Shown here: positions 9,201 through 17,629 of the stretch, piece after piece
How positions within the stretch are numbered: the first letter of the stretch is position 1
How the letters are laid out: every line of letters begins with the position of its first letter
NCBI RefSeq assembly: GCF_900086705.1
Contig: NZ_LT575483.1
Coordinates: 1,507,534 to 1,571,533 of the forward strand
Source of the DNA: Massilibacillus massiliensis
GTDB lineage: Bacteria; Bacillota; Negativicutes; FLKF01
Length of the DNA stretch: 64,000 bases
Reading direction: 5' to 3'
The notes under the pieces: model-generated
Database searches by the model: none
Seen by the model: only the letters and a program-made list of their open reading frames with translations
What the model was told of the DNA's origin: nothing
Program-made: the position numbers and the translations under genes

Positions 9201-10499
9201 TGAGATGACAACATCCGCCTCTCCTTGTCCTGTCATTTCAGGAATATACTGCTTTAAATCATGCAGCGCAATCTGCTTTACTTTCGCCTGCAAATTATAC
9301 GCTTGCGTATCCGTATCGACTTGCCCCTGCAAATTAAATGTTCCGCCAAACGCAGAACCCGTCGCCTGCTCTACAAATAAAATATGATTTGCAAACTTCA
9401 ATTTTGTTTTTACATCATGAATCTTATAGTCATATACAGTGCCATCAGCGACATCAAACGCACCGCTTATTACGGGGTTATCAAATTCACCATGAATATT
9501 TGCTTGGAAAGCGATCGGCCCCTTGAGTGGAAACTCGTTTAAAACTTTACTCGCATCAAACCCTTTTGAGCTCAATTGCAAATTGACTAAAGGCTTAACG
9601 ACATCAAGATTTGTTGTACCTCTTAAAACAATTGGCTGCTCAGCAATTTTGCCGCGGCTAAATACGCGTACCTCTTTTTCATTGAAAAGCAACAATCCAT
9701 CAATTTGATCAATGACTGTGCCCTCTACATCCACACTGCCACCTAAAATCACAGTCTCACCTGTGAATTCATATGCATCATTTACCTTTAAAACAGTCAT
9801 ATCCAGTTGTTTTAAATTCCCCTTCTGCACCTGAATCGCCATATTATCCGGTAAAAATTCCAAATAATTTTCTAAATCAATATCTTTTGCCTTTACGCTG
9901 ACAGCTTGCCGCTCGCCACCCAAAGTTCCCGATACATCTAAATTTGCTCCATTATGTTCCACCGAAATAGCCATAGCAATCGATGGCTGGCTAACAAAAT
10001 CCAAACTTCCATTTACATTTTCTAAACGGAGTGTTTTTTGATCAGCACTTAATTTTACAACGGAGTTTTTCAGCTCTACTTTTCCTTTAAAATCATGTGA
10101 ACTACGCTCGCCCGATAACAGCTCTTCATAATTCCACTTACCATCCTCGTCTTGTATAAGACTTAAAAATGCAGCATCGACCGTTACTCTGTCAATGGTT
10201 TGCACAATAGACTTTCCTCGTATCATATCAAACGGGCTGAACGCAATATCCACATTCTTCGCACTGGCCAAAACGTCGCCATTTTTCGTATAAAGCGTAA
10301 TATCATCCACCGCTATTTTTGTCGGTGATTTTATTTGTACAGACGCAATGTCGATCTTCGTATTGATCGTCTTTGTAATTTCCGATGACAAGATCGCTGC
10401 CGACTCTGTCATAAAAGATTGACTCTTTATCCACCAGAAAACGCCAACGCCAATGATAAAAATGAAACCTACAATTACGATGAATGCCTTACGCCCCAT
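6219..10499 (-). CDS. tamB: TamB-family (AsmA-like/DUF490) envelope transport protein
   Basis: Very large periplasm-spanning protein of the TamB family, known as bridge-like proteins that link the inner and outer membrane for lipid or barrel-protein delivery. An N-terminal membrane anchor (about residues 4-25, IVIVGFIFIIGVGVFWWI) is followed by more than 1000 residues of repetitive beta-strand sequence typical of a long beta-taco groove. The C-terminal TamB domain (last roughly 300 residues) contains GTISYLKTPFKV, SSSPAMNEQELLTLL and a final RYEFDHRFSLTS...ARIKF. The ATG at 10499 has GGAGG 8 nt upstream; an in-frame TTG ten codons earlier has none. 1426 aa is normal. No TamA partner is seen; bamA downstream may fill that role, as proposed for TamB homologues lacking TamA. 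Confidence 0.93.
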   Translation of the reverse strand: MGRKAFIVIVGFIFIIGVGVFWWIKSQSFMTESAAILSSEITKTINTKIDIASVQIKSPTKIAVDDITLYTKNGDVLASAKNVDIAFSPFDMIRGKSIVQTIDRVTVDAAFLSLIQDEDGKWNYEELLSGERSSHDFKGKVELKNSVVKLSADQKTLRLENVNGSLDFVSQPSIAMAISVEHNGANLDVSGTLGGERQAVSVKAKDIDLENYLEFLPDNMAIQVQKGNLKQLDMTVLKVNDAYEFTGETVILGGSVDVEGTVIDQIDGLLLFNEKEVRVFSRGKIAEQPIVLRGTTNLDVVKPLVNLQLSSKGFDASKVLNEFPLKGPIAFQANIHGEFDNPVISGAFDVADGTVYDYKIHDVKTKLKFANHILFVEQATGSAFGGTFNLQGQVDTDTQAYNLQAKVKQIALHDLKQYIPEMTGQGEADVVISGKGTTIDDNLVVYGNLGITDGSYQGIGFKQLDTSFYKQGDRIAIDYANVALNEGKISAEGAVNGQALALAFYGSGVGLQQVSDLYPDILLNGVADFTGKISGTFASPAVQANFLASNGNAFYQPFEVAKGNITVNGNQLYMHHVDLLDGVSKHEINGSIGLTGSHGLNLTVLSRQARMENIAKLLFPNEDITGNVDNDVTITGTLDDINAEGELRFHEGSFRKILLTSATGRYVRKNGQTELKDFVISAPSLHVKLSGILKANEDLDFQIVADDIQLDKLRLQLPYPVQGKAKFVGSLQGNVNEPIFNGHLTADAVTFNGQELKAIDGKINFDHHILKLNSLNFKQEESKFSLSGNINTATNQIKGDLDVMQGNLASILKILNVDQNWIDGMLNGNIHVEGTTDSPKVRLLGNLKNGSLKKYALDSVDLDIFLDDKLVTITRFDAVQGNGRLVAQGKMNLGGNLDIEIAGQNIDAGLLTSLADYDVDTKGLLNFGAQITGTVENPNANVSVDVQGGGVNTATFDSLYGMFILQNGIINVQQILVNKGSYKASAYGIIPLAAITKDKGQYADVKEQMDLKVSLDQADLSILPLLSKQIEWAIGPTKGNITLNGTIAEPLINGSITVTDGAVKFKDLAKPVQKMVLDIQFLNDKIDLQTFEGVMGNGSYKMFGTSQITGDGLKDYNFELKLDQLEIANKYYTGPLEGTLTLTENKGVPKVAGNLNFENCTLDIPAIPEGEEQLPHVRLDIDVTAGKKVRLYNSFLYDIWFEGYANFSGSTIHPRTSGEFQAKRGTISYLKTPFKVREATAYFNQVGSFLPTLSVNADTRLESTKVYLNIDGPADAMNIRLSSSPAMNEQELLTLLTLRSRYNSKNNDDSFGRDELTSMLNIGLQMSFLNELENMVRKAIGVDEFNIVRDTLSAQSVNNTTMDREVYNVEIGKYLNDKTILQYTAGVDHDAYKFGVRYEFDHRFSLTSDIDQDRNTAVGLEARIKF

Positions 10500-10647
10500 A
10501 CAACTATCCTCCAACTTAAATATCTGCAAACATATATTTTGCTTTATTTCGCCATCAGCGTATCTACTTCCTGTAATTAAAATTTACCATTCTACCAAAT
10601 GAATACTATTTTAAACTACTACAATTTGAAAATTCTTTGAATATAAC

Positions 10648-10687
10648 AAAACAAGACTGCTACAACACTTTGTAACAGCCCTGTTTT
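10648..10687 (-). terminator. Strong terminator ending the mla-tolC operon
   Basis: An 18-bp continuous stem (with three G-U pairs in the minus-strand RNA), a 4-nt loop and a TTTT end lie just past the tolC stop. It separates the mlaEFD-tolC unit from tamB. Confidence 0.8.
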
Positions 10688-10695
10688 ACGAAAAT

Positions 10696-11991
10696 TTATT
10701 CTACCGCGATCCCCATTGCTTTGTCTAACGATGCTTTGCTTGTATTATAGTCGTATAATGCAGCAATATAATTATTCTGCGCCTGTGTCAAAGCAACCTG
10801 CGCATCCATTACATCAAGATTTGTACCTACGCCGGCACTATAACGCACTTGCGCAATTTTTAAATCTTCTTGTGCCTTCTCTACCGTCACTTGACTTGTT
10901 TGAATCCGCTTCTCAGATTCTATCATATTCAAATAAGCTTGACGTACCTCTAACTGAATTGCATCTTGGGTCTGTTTTGCTGTTTCTACACTTTTCAATA
11001 CGCCGGCTTCTGCACTTTTAATATTTGATCTTGTTACATTGCCGTCAAAAATATTCCAGCTTGTTGTCAAGCCTACACCCCAGCCATTATCTTCCGTGCC
11101 GGCAAATTCATCATCTGCCCATTTTTTATTCGCTTCCAATACTACACTCGGTCTTTGGTCAGCTTTGGCAACATTTACACTTTCTTTTGACATCTCAATT
11201 GCTTTTTGTGCAGCGATCCCATCCGGACGATTTGCAAGCGCATAAGCAACACTGTCATCTAAAGAAACTTCATATTTTTGATACTTTAAGGTATCTTGAA
11301 TGTTGACCTTAGTGTCTAGCGGTAACCCAACTACATTATTAAATGTCGACATTGCCAAATCATAACTATTCTTTGCTTTAATCAAAGTCTGTTCTGCATC
11401 TGCCAATTCAACTTCTGAACGAAGAACATCAGATTTTGCAACCGTCCCCACAGCATATTGCGCTTGTACATTATTTAAATGCCCCTTTAAGGTGTTGACA
11501 GACTCTTCACTGACTTTTACAACATCAGCAGATTGCAAAATATTAAAATAGTTCGTTGTTACATCTAACTTAACTTTTTGCTTTGTATTTTCCAGTGACA
11601 AATCACTGACTTCCGTATTCAGTTTTGCTCTGTTGATCGTACCTTCAAGCTTGCCGCCTGTATAAACACGCCAAGAAGCCCCTACTTTATTCCCAAAAGA
11701 ATTTGAGGTGAAAAAGTTGTTTGTCGAAGAATTCAAGTTTTTCGACCGGCCGTCTGTATGCACGAAATCAATGGAAACATTTTTCCCACCTTTTGCCGCT
11801 GCTAAATCAGCCTTAGCACCTTCTTGTTCAGCGCTGGAAATTTTAATGCTTTGATTATTGTTCAATGCCATTTCAATACTTTCTTCCAAGGTTAAATCCA
11901 CCTCGTTAGCAAAAGCTGTAACGCTGGTTAAACTTAACAATCCACATAGAATCATCGCAGTCAAATTTTTCTTAAAACTATATCTCATCAT
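10696..11991 (-). CDS. tolC: TolC-family outer-membrane efflux/export protein
   Basis: Trimeric outer-membrane channel that forms the exit duct of efflux pumps and type I secretion. Signal peptide to about residue 28 (SVTAFA), then two repeats of the outer membrane efflux domain. Hallmarks are LTLEESIEMALNNNQSI (about 32-48), long amphipathic helices, and the repeat-2 segment YSAGVGTNLDVMDAQVALTQ (about 383-402). 431 aa is normal. RBS AGGAGG lies 10 nt before the first of two ATGs. It follows mlaD by 98 bp and is likely in the same operon; a TolC in an Mla operon suggests coordinated envelope transport rather than a specific pump. Confidence 0.92.
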   Translation of the reverse strand: MMRYSFKKNLTAMILCGLLSLTSVTAFANEVDLTLEESIEMALNNNQSIKISSAEQEGAKADLAAAKGGKNVSIDFVHTDGRSKNLNSSTNNFFTSNSFGNKVGASWRVYTGGKLEGTINRAKLNTEVSDLSLENTKQKVKLDVTTNYFNILQSADVVKVSEESVNTLKGHLNNVQAQYAVGTVAKSDVLRSEVELADAEQTLIKAKNSYDLAMSTFNNVVGLPLDTKVNIQDTLKYQKYEVSLDDSVAYALANRPDGIAAQKAIEMSKESVNVAKADQRPSVVLEANKKWADDEFAGTEDNGWGVGLTTSWNIFDGNVTRSNIKSAEAGVLKSVETAKQTQDAIQLEVRQAYLNMIESEKRIQTSQVTVEKAQEDLKIAQVRYSAGVGTNLDVMDAQVALTQAQNNYIAALYDYNTSKASLDKAMGIAVE

Positions 11992-12089
11992 GATTAATTT
12001 TCCTCCTAAGCTTAACGAATCTGACTACACAGTCAAATTTCATAATTTATTATATTCTTTATCGATTTAGGTGTCAACCAAAATGATCC

Positions 12090-13361
12090 TCAAAACGATT
12101 GTCGCATACCCACAAAGGATTGTCGATCATCGCTTTTATTAATCCCGTCCGTTTCACCAACGATAAAAGTTTTTGGCGCTACTTCATATTCTGCTCTTAG
12201 CTTTACACGAACGTCGTTAGGATCATAGGCATCTACTGACATCTTAAAATCCTGATTAATTTTTGTATCTAATCCAATACCGGCTTTACTGTTGATAACG
12301 CCTACTCGTCCTGTAAATTTATCACTGCCTGAACCAATCTGCAAGTTCGTTTTATTGCTTTCACCAATATCGTTTACCCCGACTAGAATAAAATCATTTG
12401 GCGACGTATGAAGTTTTACATCTGCATTGGCTTTATATTGATCATCTCCCGCACTGTAAAGAATTTCTGCACTCGTTTGTGCCTTCATACTCGATACCTG
12501 CTGCATCATACGATCTGCTTTCTCGCTGACACCTCGCGCATTACGCAGTGTAACTTTTAAATTTTCTGCAGTCTCTGGATCGGTAACAAACGATTCAACA
12601 GAAACAGCCATATGTTCTATACGTTTACTCGTCGCATTCAAGTTGGCAATGGCCTGTCTTAAATCAGTTGCTGTCTGTCCGTCATTATCCAAGTTTGCAA
12701 GCATCTGGTCAACACGAGCAGCAGCACGCATCATACTGCCTGACATCAGATTTAAATTTGTCACCATCGCTTTTACATCCTGCTCATTATTGATTGCCAT
12801 ACGCGCCATAACCATACTCATTTGATTTAAATTTGCAGTTAATTCTTTTATATTGACCGCCGAATCAATCATCGCATTTTGTACGCGTTCATCACCAAAA
12901 ATTTTATTTAATGATTGCACTAATTTTTGAATATCCAATAAAACACTGTCCGCGGTAACTAGTAATCGATCCAAACCCTGCTGATCTTTTCCGCTGACCA
13001 CATCGCCTGCTTTCAAAAAGTTTCCCGTTTCTGCGCCAGGAGAGATACTAATATATTTTTCTCCCATAAGGCCATCTGCTCCGATACTAATCAAAGCAGT
13101 ATCCGGAATCTTAACATCGTGGTGAATCAGCAATCGCACTTTTGCTCCATCGGGCTCCGCACGAACTTCATCTACTTTACCTATATCTACACCAGCATAC
13201 CGGACAAGATTTCCCGGTTTCAATCCATTGACCTCATTAAAAACAACATTGACAGGATATCCCTTATCGCTCATCCCCATACCGCCAAATTGCAGTACTA
13301 CATAAAGGAAGAGCGCCAGTCCAGCAATGGTAAATGCACCGACTTTAGCTTCTGTTGTCAT
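12090..13361 (-). CDS. mlaD: MlaD-type MCE protein with C-terminal beta-barrel-like domain
   Basis: Substrate-handling subunit of an MlaEFD phospholipid transporter. One N-terminal TM helix (about residues 7-27), one MCE domain (about 36-115, with NEVNGLKPGNLVRYAGVDIG), a long helical region (about 140-290, heptad-like, with many Met and Asn), then about 130 residues rich in beta strands (from TSAEILYSAG) ending in GMRQSF. Classical MlaD is about 180 aa and lacks the last two parts. A MlaD that spans the periplasm and ends in an outer-membrane barrel has been described for the diderm Firmicute Veillonella parvula, and this protein matches that plan. AAGGAGG precedes the ATG. It overlaps mlaF by 17 bp, indicating translational coupling. 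Confidence 0.92.
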   Translation of the reverse strand: MTTEAKVGAFTIAGLALFLYVVLQFGGMGMSDKGYPVNVVFNEVNGLKPGNLVRYAGVDIGKVDEVRAEPDGAKVRLLIHHDVKIPDTALISIGADGLMGEKYISISPGAETGNFLKAGDVVSGKDQQGLDRLLVTADSVLLDIQKLVQSLNKIFGDERVQNAMIDSAVNIKELTANLNQMSMVMARMAINNEQDVKAMVTNLNLMSGSMMRAAARVDQMLANLDNDGQTATDLRQAIANLNATSKRIEHMAVSVESFVTDPETAENLKVTLRNARGVSEKADRMMQQVSSMKAQTSAEILYSAGDDQYKANADVKLHTSPNDFILVGVNDIGESNKTNLQIGSGSDKFTGRVGVINSKAGIGLDTKINQDFKMSVDAYDPNDVRVKLRAEYEVAPKTFIVGETDGINKSDDRQSFVGMRQSF

Positions 13362-14106
13362 CTTTGCCCCTCCTTAGACTGCCTTTCGATCCATAAATAA
13401 ATTCTTTCACGATTGGGTTTTTTGTATTTTTCATCTCATCAACATTTCCAAGTGCAATGATCTGCCCTTCATGGATCATGGCAATGCGATCGGCAATATG
13501 AAACGCACTTTCCATGTGATGTGTCACAACAACAGAAGTAACGCCTAACATCTTTTGCGTATGCACAATCAAACTGTCAATTTTCGCTGTCATAATTGGG
13601 TCAAGACCTGCACTTGGCTCATCATATAAAACAATATCTGGCTCAAAAGCAATCGCCCGTGCCAGACTAACCCTTTTCTTCATCCCACCAGACAGTTCAT
13701 TTGGCATATAGTTTTCATAGCCTTCTAAATCTACCATTTTCAATTTTTCATGAACCTTTGCTGCAATTTCAGCTTCACTTAATTTTTGATGTTCCCTCAG
13801 TCCAAAGGCAACATTTTCACCAACAGTCATTGAATCAAATAAAGCGGAATATTGAAATACCATGCCCATTTGCAGCCTAACCTGATCAAGCGCGCTTTCA
13901 CCTAATTTTGATAACTCCGTATCATTGATCCAAATTTCTCCTTTAGTCGGCCTCAGCAATCCAATCATCAGACGCAGTAACGTACTTTTACCGGATCCGC
14001 TTGCACCGATAACAGCTAGTGTTTCACCTTTTTCTATTCCTAAATTAATATTTTTCAGAATTTTTTTCTCTTTAAACTCCATATCTACATTCACTAATTT
14101 AATCAC
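13345..14106 (-). CDS. mlaF: MlaF-type ABC transporter ATP-binding protein
   Basis: ATPase that powers the MlaEFD lipid transporter on the cytoplasmic face. Visible motifs: Walker A GASGSGKST (about 35-43), Q-loop in MVFQYSALFDSMTV (about 83-96), signature LSGGMKKRVSLARA (about 138-151), Walker B IVLYDEPSAGLDP, and switch His in VVVTHHMESA. The FQYSALFDSMTV segment is characteristic of the Mla/organic-solvent-resistance subfamily. GTG start with AGAGGTG upstream. Tightly packed between mlaE (10-bp gap) and mlaD (17-bp overlap). 253 aa, normal length. Confidence 0.95.
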   Translation of the reverse strand: MIKLVNVDMEFKEKKILKNINLGIEKGETLAVIGASGSGKSTLLRLMIGLLRPTKGEIWINDTELSKLGESALDQVRLQMGMVFQYSALFDSMTVGENVAFGLREHQKLSEAEIAAKVHEKLKMVDLEGYENYMPNELSGGMKKRVSLARAIAFEPDIVLYDEPSAGLDPIMTAKIDSLIVHTQKMLGVTSVVVTHHMESAFHIADRIAMIHEGQIIALGNVDEMKNTKNPIVKEFIYGSKGSLRRGKDDNRS

Positions 14107-14116
14107 ACCAGCACCT

Positions 14117-14887
14117 CTAGCGATACAAAATCAACGATAAGAAACAGTTAGAAATAAAAATAATAACAATCGAAATAACAACAGATCCCGTGGTGGCTTG
14201 TCCAACACCAACAGCTCCATCCGGGGCGTTCAAGCCTTTATAGCAACCAACGATCGCAATCACTGCACCAAAGAAAACCGCTTTGATTAATCCGCCTGTA
14301 ATATCATGCAATACAGTAAAGTTAAGAATCGATTGTATATAAGTTACCGAATTGATCCCCGCATAGAAAGTAGCAACTAAATAACCGCCGATCGTACCAA
14401 CCACATCAGCAAACACAACCAAAATCGGCAAGGTCAGCATACAAGCAATCAAGCGTGGAATGACCAAATACCCTACCGGATTTGTCGCCATCACTCTTAG
14501 CGCATCAATTTGTTCTGTAACTTTCATCGTACTAATTTCTGCAGTAATCGCAGCACCAACACGCCCGGCAGCAACCACGCCTGTCAAAACAGGTCCGAGC
14601 TCACGTCCCATTGCAATCGCTACAACACCACCAACCGTCGATTGCGCACCATATTTAATAAATTCTTGCGCTGTCTGCAAAGTAATAACCATTCCTGTAA
14701 ATAAAATCATAAGTAATACAATCGGCAGCGTATCCACACCTAAATGTGCCATCTGCACCAATATATGTTTTATTTTAGGCGGCTTTTTAAGTTGACAGAA
14801 AACTTCATAGATAAGCAGTACTACCGCACCAAAAGCTTCCATAGATGCGATCACACTACGGCCAACTTTTTCCAAGTAACCAACCAT
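14117..14887 (-). CDS. mlaE: MlaE-type ABC transporter permease
   Basis: Membrane-embedded permease of the MlaEFD phospholipid transporter. Five to six hydrophobic helices span the protein. Family motifs are visible: LGVDTLPIVLLMILFTGMVI, GRELGPVLTGVVAAGRVGAA and EISTMKVTEQIDALRVMATN. The ATG at 14887 is preferred (GAGGGAG upstream); the frame stays open for 13 more codons to an ATG without a good ribosome-binding site. First gene of the mlaE-mlaF-mlaD-tolC unit. No MlaA, MlaB or MlaC is present, consistent with a minimal three-gene system in which a long MlaD replaces the shuttle. Confidence 0.93.
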   Translation of the reverse strand: MVGYLEKVGRSVIASMEAFGAVVLLIYEVFCQLKKPPKIKHILVQMAHLGVDTLPIVLLMILFTGMVITLQTAQEFIKYGAQSTVGGVVAIAMGRELGPVLTGVVAAGRVGAAITAEISTMKVTEQIDALRVMATNPVGYLVIPRLIACMLTLPILVVFADVVGTIGGYLVATFYAGINSVTYIQSILNFTVLHDITGGLIKAVFFGAVIAIVGCYKGLNAPDGAVGVGQATTGSVVISIVIIFISNCFLSLILYR

Positions 14888-15125
14888 ATTTACATTTTCT
14901 CCCTCACCCAATATAAAAATATGCAAATTATAATAGTAAATATTAGTGTACTATTTTTATTCTATATTTTTCGTCAATTCCCTGCAACTTTTGGCAAGTT
15001 TTATTACTTTTCTTGTCAACAGAGTAAAACGCAGATAGACTGCGGACAAGTGATGTATACTCTTATGCAGCTGTAGCATTAAAATTTTACTCATAAATGC
15101 TGAATGTATCATGTAACGCATAAAT

Positions 15126-15152
15126 GTCCTTTTGTCATCGACACAAAAGGAC
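15126..15152. repeat. Perfect 10-bp hairpin
   Basis: GTCCTTTTGT / ACAAAAGGAC with a 7-nt loop. No U-run follows on either strand, so it is not an evident terminator. It may be part of a dispersed intergenic repeat, judging by the adjoining palindrome-rich sequence. Confidence 0.5.
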
Positions 15153-15187
15153 CAAAAAGTCTAGGCCTCAAACCTCCAAAATACTTA

Positions 15188-15265
15188 AAAAAAGATCAAC
15201 TTACTAAAATCCTTAACTCGCTTCGCTCAGACAAACGGATTTCTTAACGTAAGTTGATCTTTTTT
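15188..15265. terminator. Large bidirectional terminator-like hairpin
   Basis: A 17-bp perfect stem (AAAAAAGATCAACTTAC and its complement) encloses 44 nt that contain a second, inner 6-bp stem (AAATCC / GGATTT). Both strands end in a T-run. It lies downstream of the S55-domain gene and is the likely end of that transcript. Confidence 0.6.
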
Positions 15266-15447
15266 CATCCTTCGGAACGTATTTTTCCGGAAAAGGCCAG
15301 GTACGAAAACATTCGGGGTGCCGTTTAATACGACACTCCACACAGTGGGCATCTAATCATCTTTCAACAGCTGACAGCCTACTTTTACGCCAATTAAATC
15401 GGCATATAAATTTGCATAGCTTGTTCAAATTATGTCTGATTGCTCTG

Positions 15448-17232
15448 CTATTTTGCTGACTGTACATTCACGGATGTTTGTACAAAATTATCAATAATAT
15501 ACTCAGTCGCAAATTTCGTATTTTTCATTTCTTTATTTGTGTCCTTAACTTCGTGACCTACATTCTTACTTCTATCCACTGCAACAGGATGTACCGTTTC
15601 AGCCTGCATTTCCTGCTCATTTGGTACGATCGCCTGTTCTACAATGATTTCATTGTTTTTATTTGCTTCCATAAATTCTTGTATTGTTTTATCTAATGGC
15701 TTATTTTTTTCCTCTTGCATTCCAAGTTCCATAATACCTTGCTGCTGCATGAGAAGCTGCATGATTGGAACCAGCCCTCCACCGCGCACCTCTAATGCCA
15801 TCATTCCTGGTGCCTGATATTTAGGTACAGTATAAGGAACTACAACCACAACTTCATCTGAACGATACGGTTTTAACTTAACGGCAAGATTTACTTTTTC
15901 ACCTGGTTTTACAACCGGTTTATCTGGTACTACTTCAAGGATTGATGCAGTCTTTCTCGCTTGTTCAATCTCAATATTCACTTTTACGCTAAATATATCG
16001 ACTTCATTTAAATTATTACTGCACAATAAATCCATCGCTTGGAAAACTTCGCCAATCGCTAATTTGCCGACTTCTTGTGGATTATAGTACATATTATCTC
16101 TTTTCAAAACACCATCAGACAGTGCACTTGATAAAATCTCAAAGCTTACTTTAGCTGTACCTTCCCCAGTACGATCGATCGTTTTATCAATCGCATTATA
16201 AACCATCGTTGCCGTAAGTGTTGATGCCAACTGTTCGTCATACGCGATTTGCATTGTGTAACGTTTCGTTGTATTGAGCTGCTTATCCGTTACACGAACT
16301 TCCAGTGGAATTACACTTGGATACTTACCGAGTTTTCCAGCAATAGCAGAAGTTCGATCCTGCTGAATAACACCAACCAAATTGCCTGGAACACCAATTT
16401 TAAATCCGGTGTTTAACCCGCTAGCTGTACCAATGATATTCGCATCCGTCATAAAATAGTTGACATTCCCTTTCCGTAAAAACGGGTGACCAAAAGCCAA
16501 AACTTTCCCATCTTCTACAGCAGTTACAGTGCCAATTGCAGCTAAACTGAAATCACCACGCACCAACTGCGCACCAATTGAACTTCCCGGTTCAATTGTA
16601 ACAGGTGCAAAATTACCTTGCGCACTAGCGGCCGCATAAGGAACCATATCAAATGGTTCTAATTTTTCCGTCAACAGTGCAAGCGCACCATCACTCAATC
16701 CAGCCGCCATAATAGGTGTCGCAAGCGCTTTTTCTTTGGACTCCTCTTTAACTGTCACAGAATCTTCTTTTGATTCATAACTTTTTAGAACTTCTTTTAA
16801 ATTTACTTGTTTAATTTTTCTACCACTTACTTCCGGCATATCCCAAAGTTTCAACATATCGGCAATCGGTGTTATCAGGCAGGTACGATTATCAATATCT
16901 TTCCAGCCGCCAGATACAGCGCCAATGAGCTTTCCATCAATATAAACCGGACTGCCACTCATCCCCTGCAGTACACCGCCAGTTTTATCAATTACCGCAC
17001 CCGATGCTTTCGCCAAAATCCGGCCTTCACTCGCATCACTTTCTTGCACCACACCGATAATTTCAATATCAAATGTATCAATCTTTGTTCCTTGAATCAC
17101 TGTTTTCGCAATTCCCTGCATACCTGGTAGTACTTGGTCTGCTGTCATAATCTCTGGAGCAGCACTTACACTACTGAGAGGTAATAGCAAAAGCGCGAAA
17201 AGTATAAACAAAGTTTCCCTCATCCATCGCAA
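15448..17232 (-). CDS. SpoIVB-type peptidase S55 domain protein (594 aa)
   Basis: Exported serine-peptidase-like protein. A signal peptide (to about residue 24, SVSAA) is followed by ADQVLPGMQGIAKTVIQGTK, typical of a broad family annotated as SpoIVB peptidase S55, then GMSGSPVYIDGKLIGAVSGG (about 90-109) with the serine motif, and LAFGHPFL (about 245-252) with the conserved His. In sporulation SpoIVB the His precedes the Ser motif; here the order is reversed, and there is no PDZ domain. It is therefore probably not the SpoIVB of sporulation. The C-terminal 200 residues are unrecognised and charged. A TTG start with AAAGGATG upstream is favoured. It follows the 99-aa barrel-sandwich gene by 18 bp, likely co-transcribed. 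Peptidase activity is unproven. Confidence 0.78.
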   Translation of the reverse strand: MRWMRETLFILFALLLLPLSSVSAAPEIMTADQVLPGMQGIAKTVIQGTKIDTFDIEIIGVVQESDASEGRILAKASGAVIDKTGGVLQGMSGSPVYIDGKLIGAVSGGWKDIDNRTCLITPIADMLKLWDMPEVSGRKIKQVNLKEVLKSYESKEDSVTVKEESKEKALATPIMAAGLSDGALALLTEKLEPFDMVPYAAASAQGNFAPVTIEPGSSIGAQLVRGDFSLAAIGTVTAVEDGKVLAFGHPFLRKGNVNYFMTDANIIGTASGLNTGFKIGVPGNLVGVIQQDRTSAIAGKLGKYPSVIPLEVRVTDKQLNTTKRYTMQIAYDEQLASTLTATMVYNAIDKTIDRTGEGTAKVSFEILSSALSDGVLKRDNMYYNPQEVGKLAIGEVFQAMDLLCSNNLNEVDIFSVKVNIEIEQARKTASILEVVPDKPVVKPGEKVNLAVKLKPYRSDEVVVVVPYTVPKYQAPGMMALEVRGGGLVPIMQLLMQQQGIMELGMQEEKNKPLDKTIQEFMEANKNNEIIVEQAIVPNEQEMQAETVHPVAVDRSKNVGHEVKDTNKEMKNTKFATEYIIDNFVQTSVNVQSAK

Positions 17233-17250
17233 TAAAAATTCATCCTTTCT

Positions 17251-17550
17251 CTATCGTGCTTCAATGCGAGCTACAACGTCGCCACTATTTATTTTACTCC
17301 CTTTTTGCACTGTAATTTCTCTTATAATTCCTGCTGTTGTTGCTCTAGCTGCAGTAGCTGACCCAGCAAGCGTAGTAACACGCACAAGTTCAGTTCCTTC
17401 ACTTACAGTCGTTCCAACTGCAATTGTCGATACAACTTCTCCTGATAGTACCGACCGCTGTTCTATTAAAGAGCTAGCTGTTGCTTTCCAAACCCCAGTA
17501 ACAGTCAATAACAATACAACAAGAATGATCCATGTCTTTTTTTGGAGCAT
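17251..17550 (-). CDS. Small exported barrel-sandwich (biotinyl/lipoyl-like) protein (99 aa)
   Basis: N-terminal membrane segment (about residues 6-24, WIILVVLLLTVTGVW) and one domain of about 65 residues with the pattern of the barrel-sandwich hybrid fold of RND/HlyD adaptor proteins: GEVVSTIAVGTTVSEGTELVRV and TTAGIIREITVQKGSKINSGDVVARI. It lacks the MKM/DKA-type lysine motif for biotin or lipoyl attachment, so it is more like an adaptor fragment than a carrier protein. No coiled-coil hairpin is present. RBS AGGGGG precedes the ATG. Immediately upstream of the S55-domain gene. Function unknown. Confidence 0.7.
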   Translation of the reverse strand: MLQKKTWIILVVLLLTVTGVWKATASSLIEQRSVLSGEVVSTIAVGTTVSEGTELVRVTTLAGSATAARATTAGIIREITVQKGSKINSGDVVARIEAR

Positions 17551-17629
17551 CGAATTCTACCCCCTTAATATAAAATCTTGCTATGCATTCATTATAACCT
17601 ATTACAAATGAATAGCAAGCGGATTCTTC

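Larger units (their letters stand above)
14888..15447. other. Intergenic region with hairpins and decayed coding traces
   Basis: No convincing gene. It holds the mlaE upstream region (AT-rich, 14.89-15.0 kb), a 10-bp-stem hairpin at 15126-15152 and a large bidirectional hairpin at 15188-15265. On the minus strand, two short open stretches without good starts resemble coding sequence. One, about 15353-15423, ends GVKVGCQLLKDD. The other, 15213-15353, contains HCVECRIKRHPECF. They lie in different frames, as a frameshifted remnant would. Confidence 0.5.

Noticed and set aside
14744-15076. 110-aa plus-strand frame antisense to mlaE and its upstream region
   Set aside because: Mostly the complement of mlaE coding sequence; no ribosome-binding site; odd composition.
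15448-17232. Assignment as the sporulation protease SpoIVB
   Set aside because: No PDZ domain, reversed motif order and longer length; kept as an S55-domain protein only.
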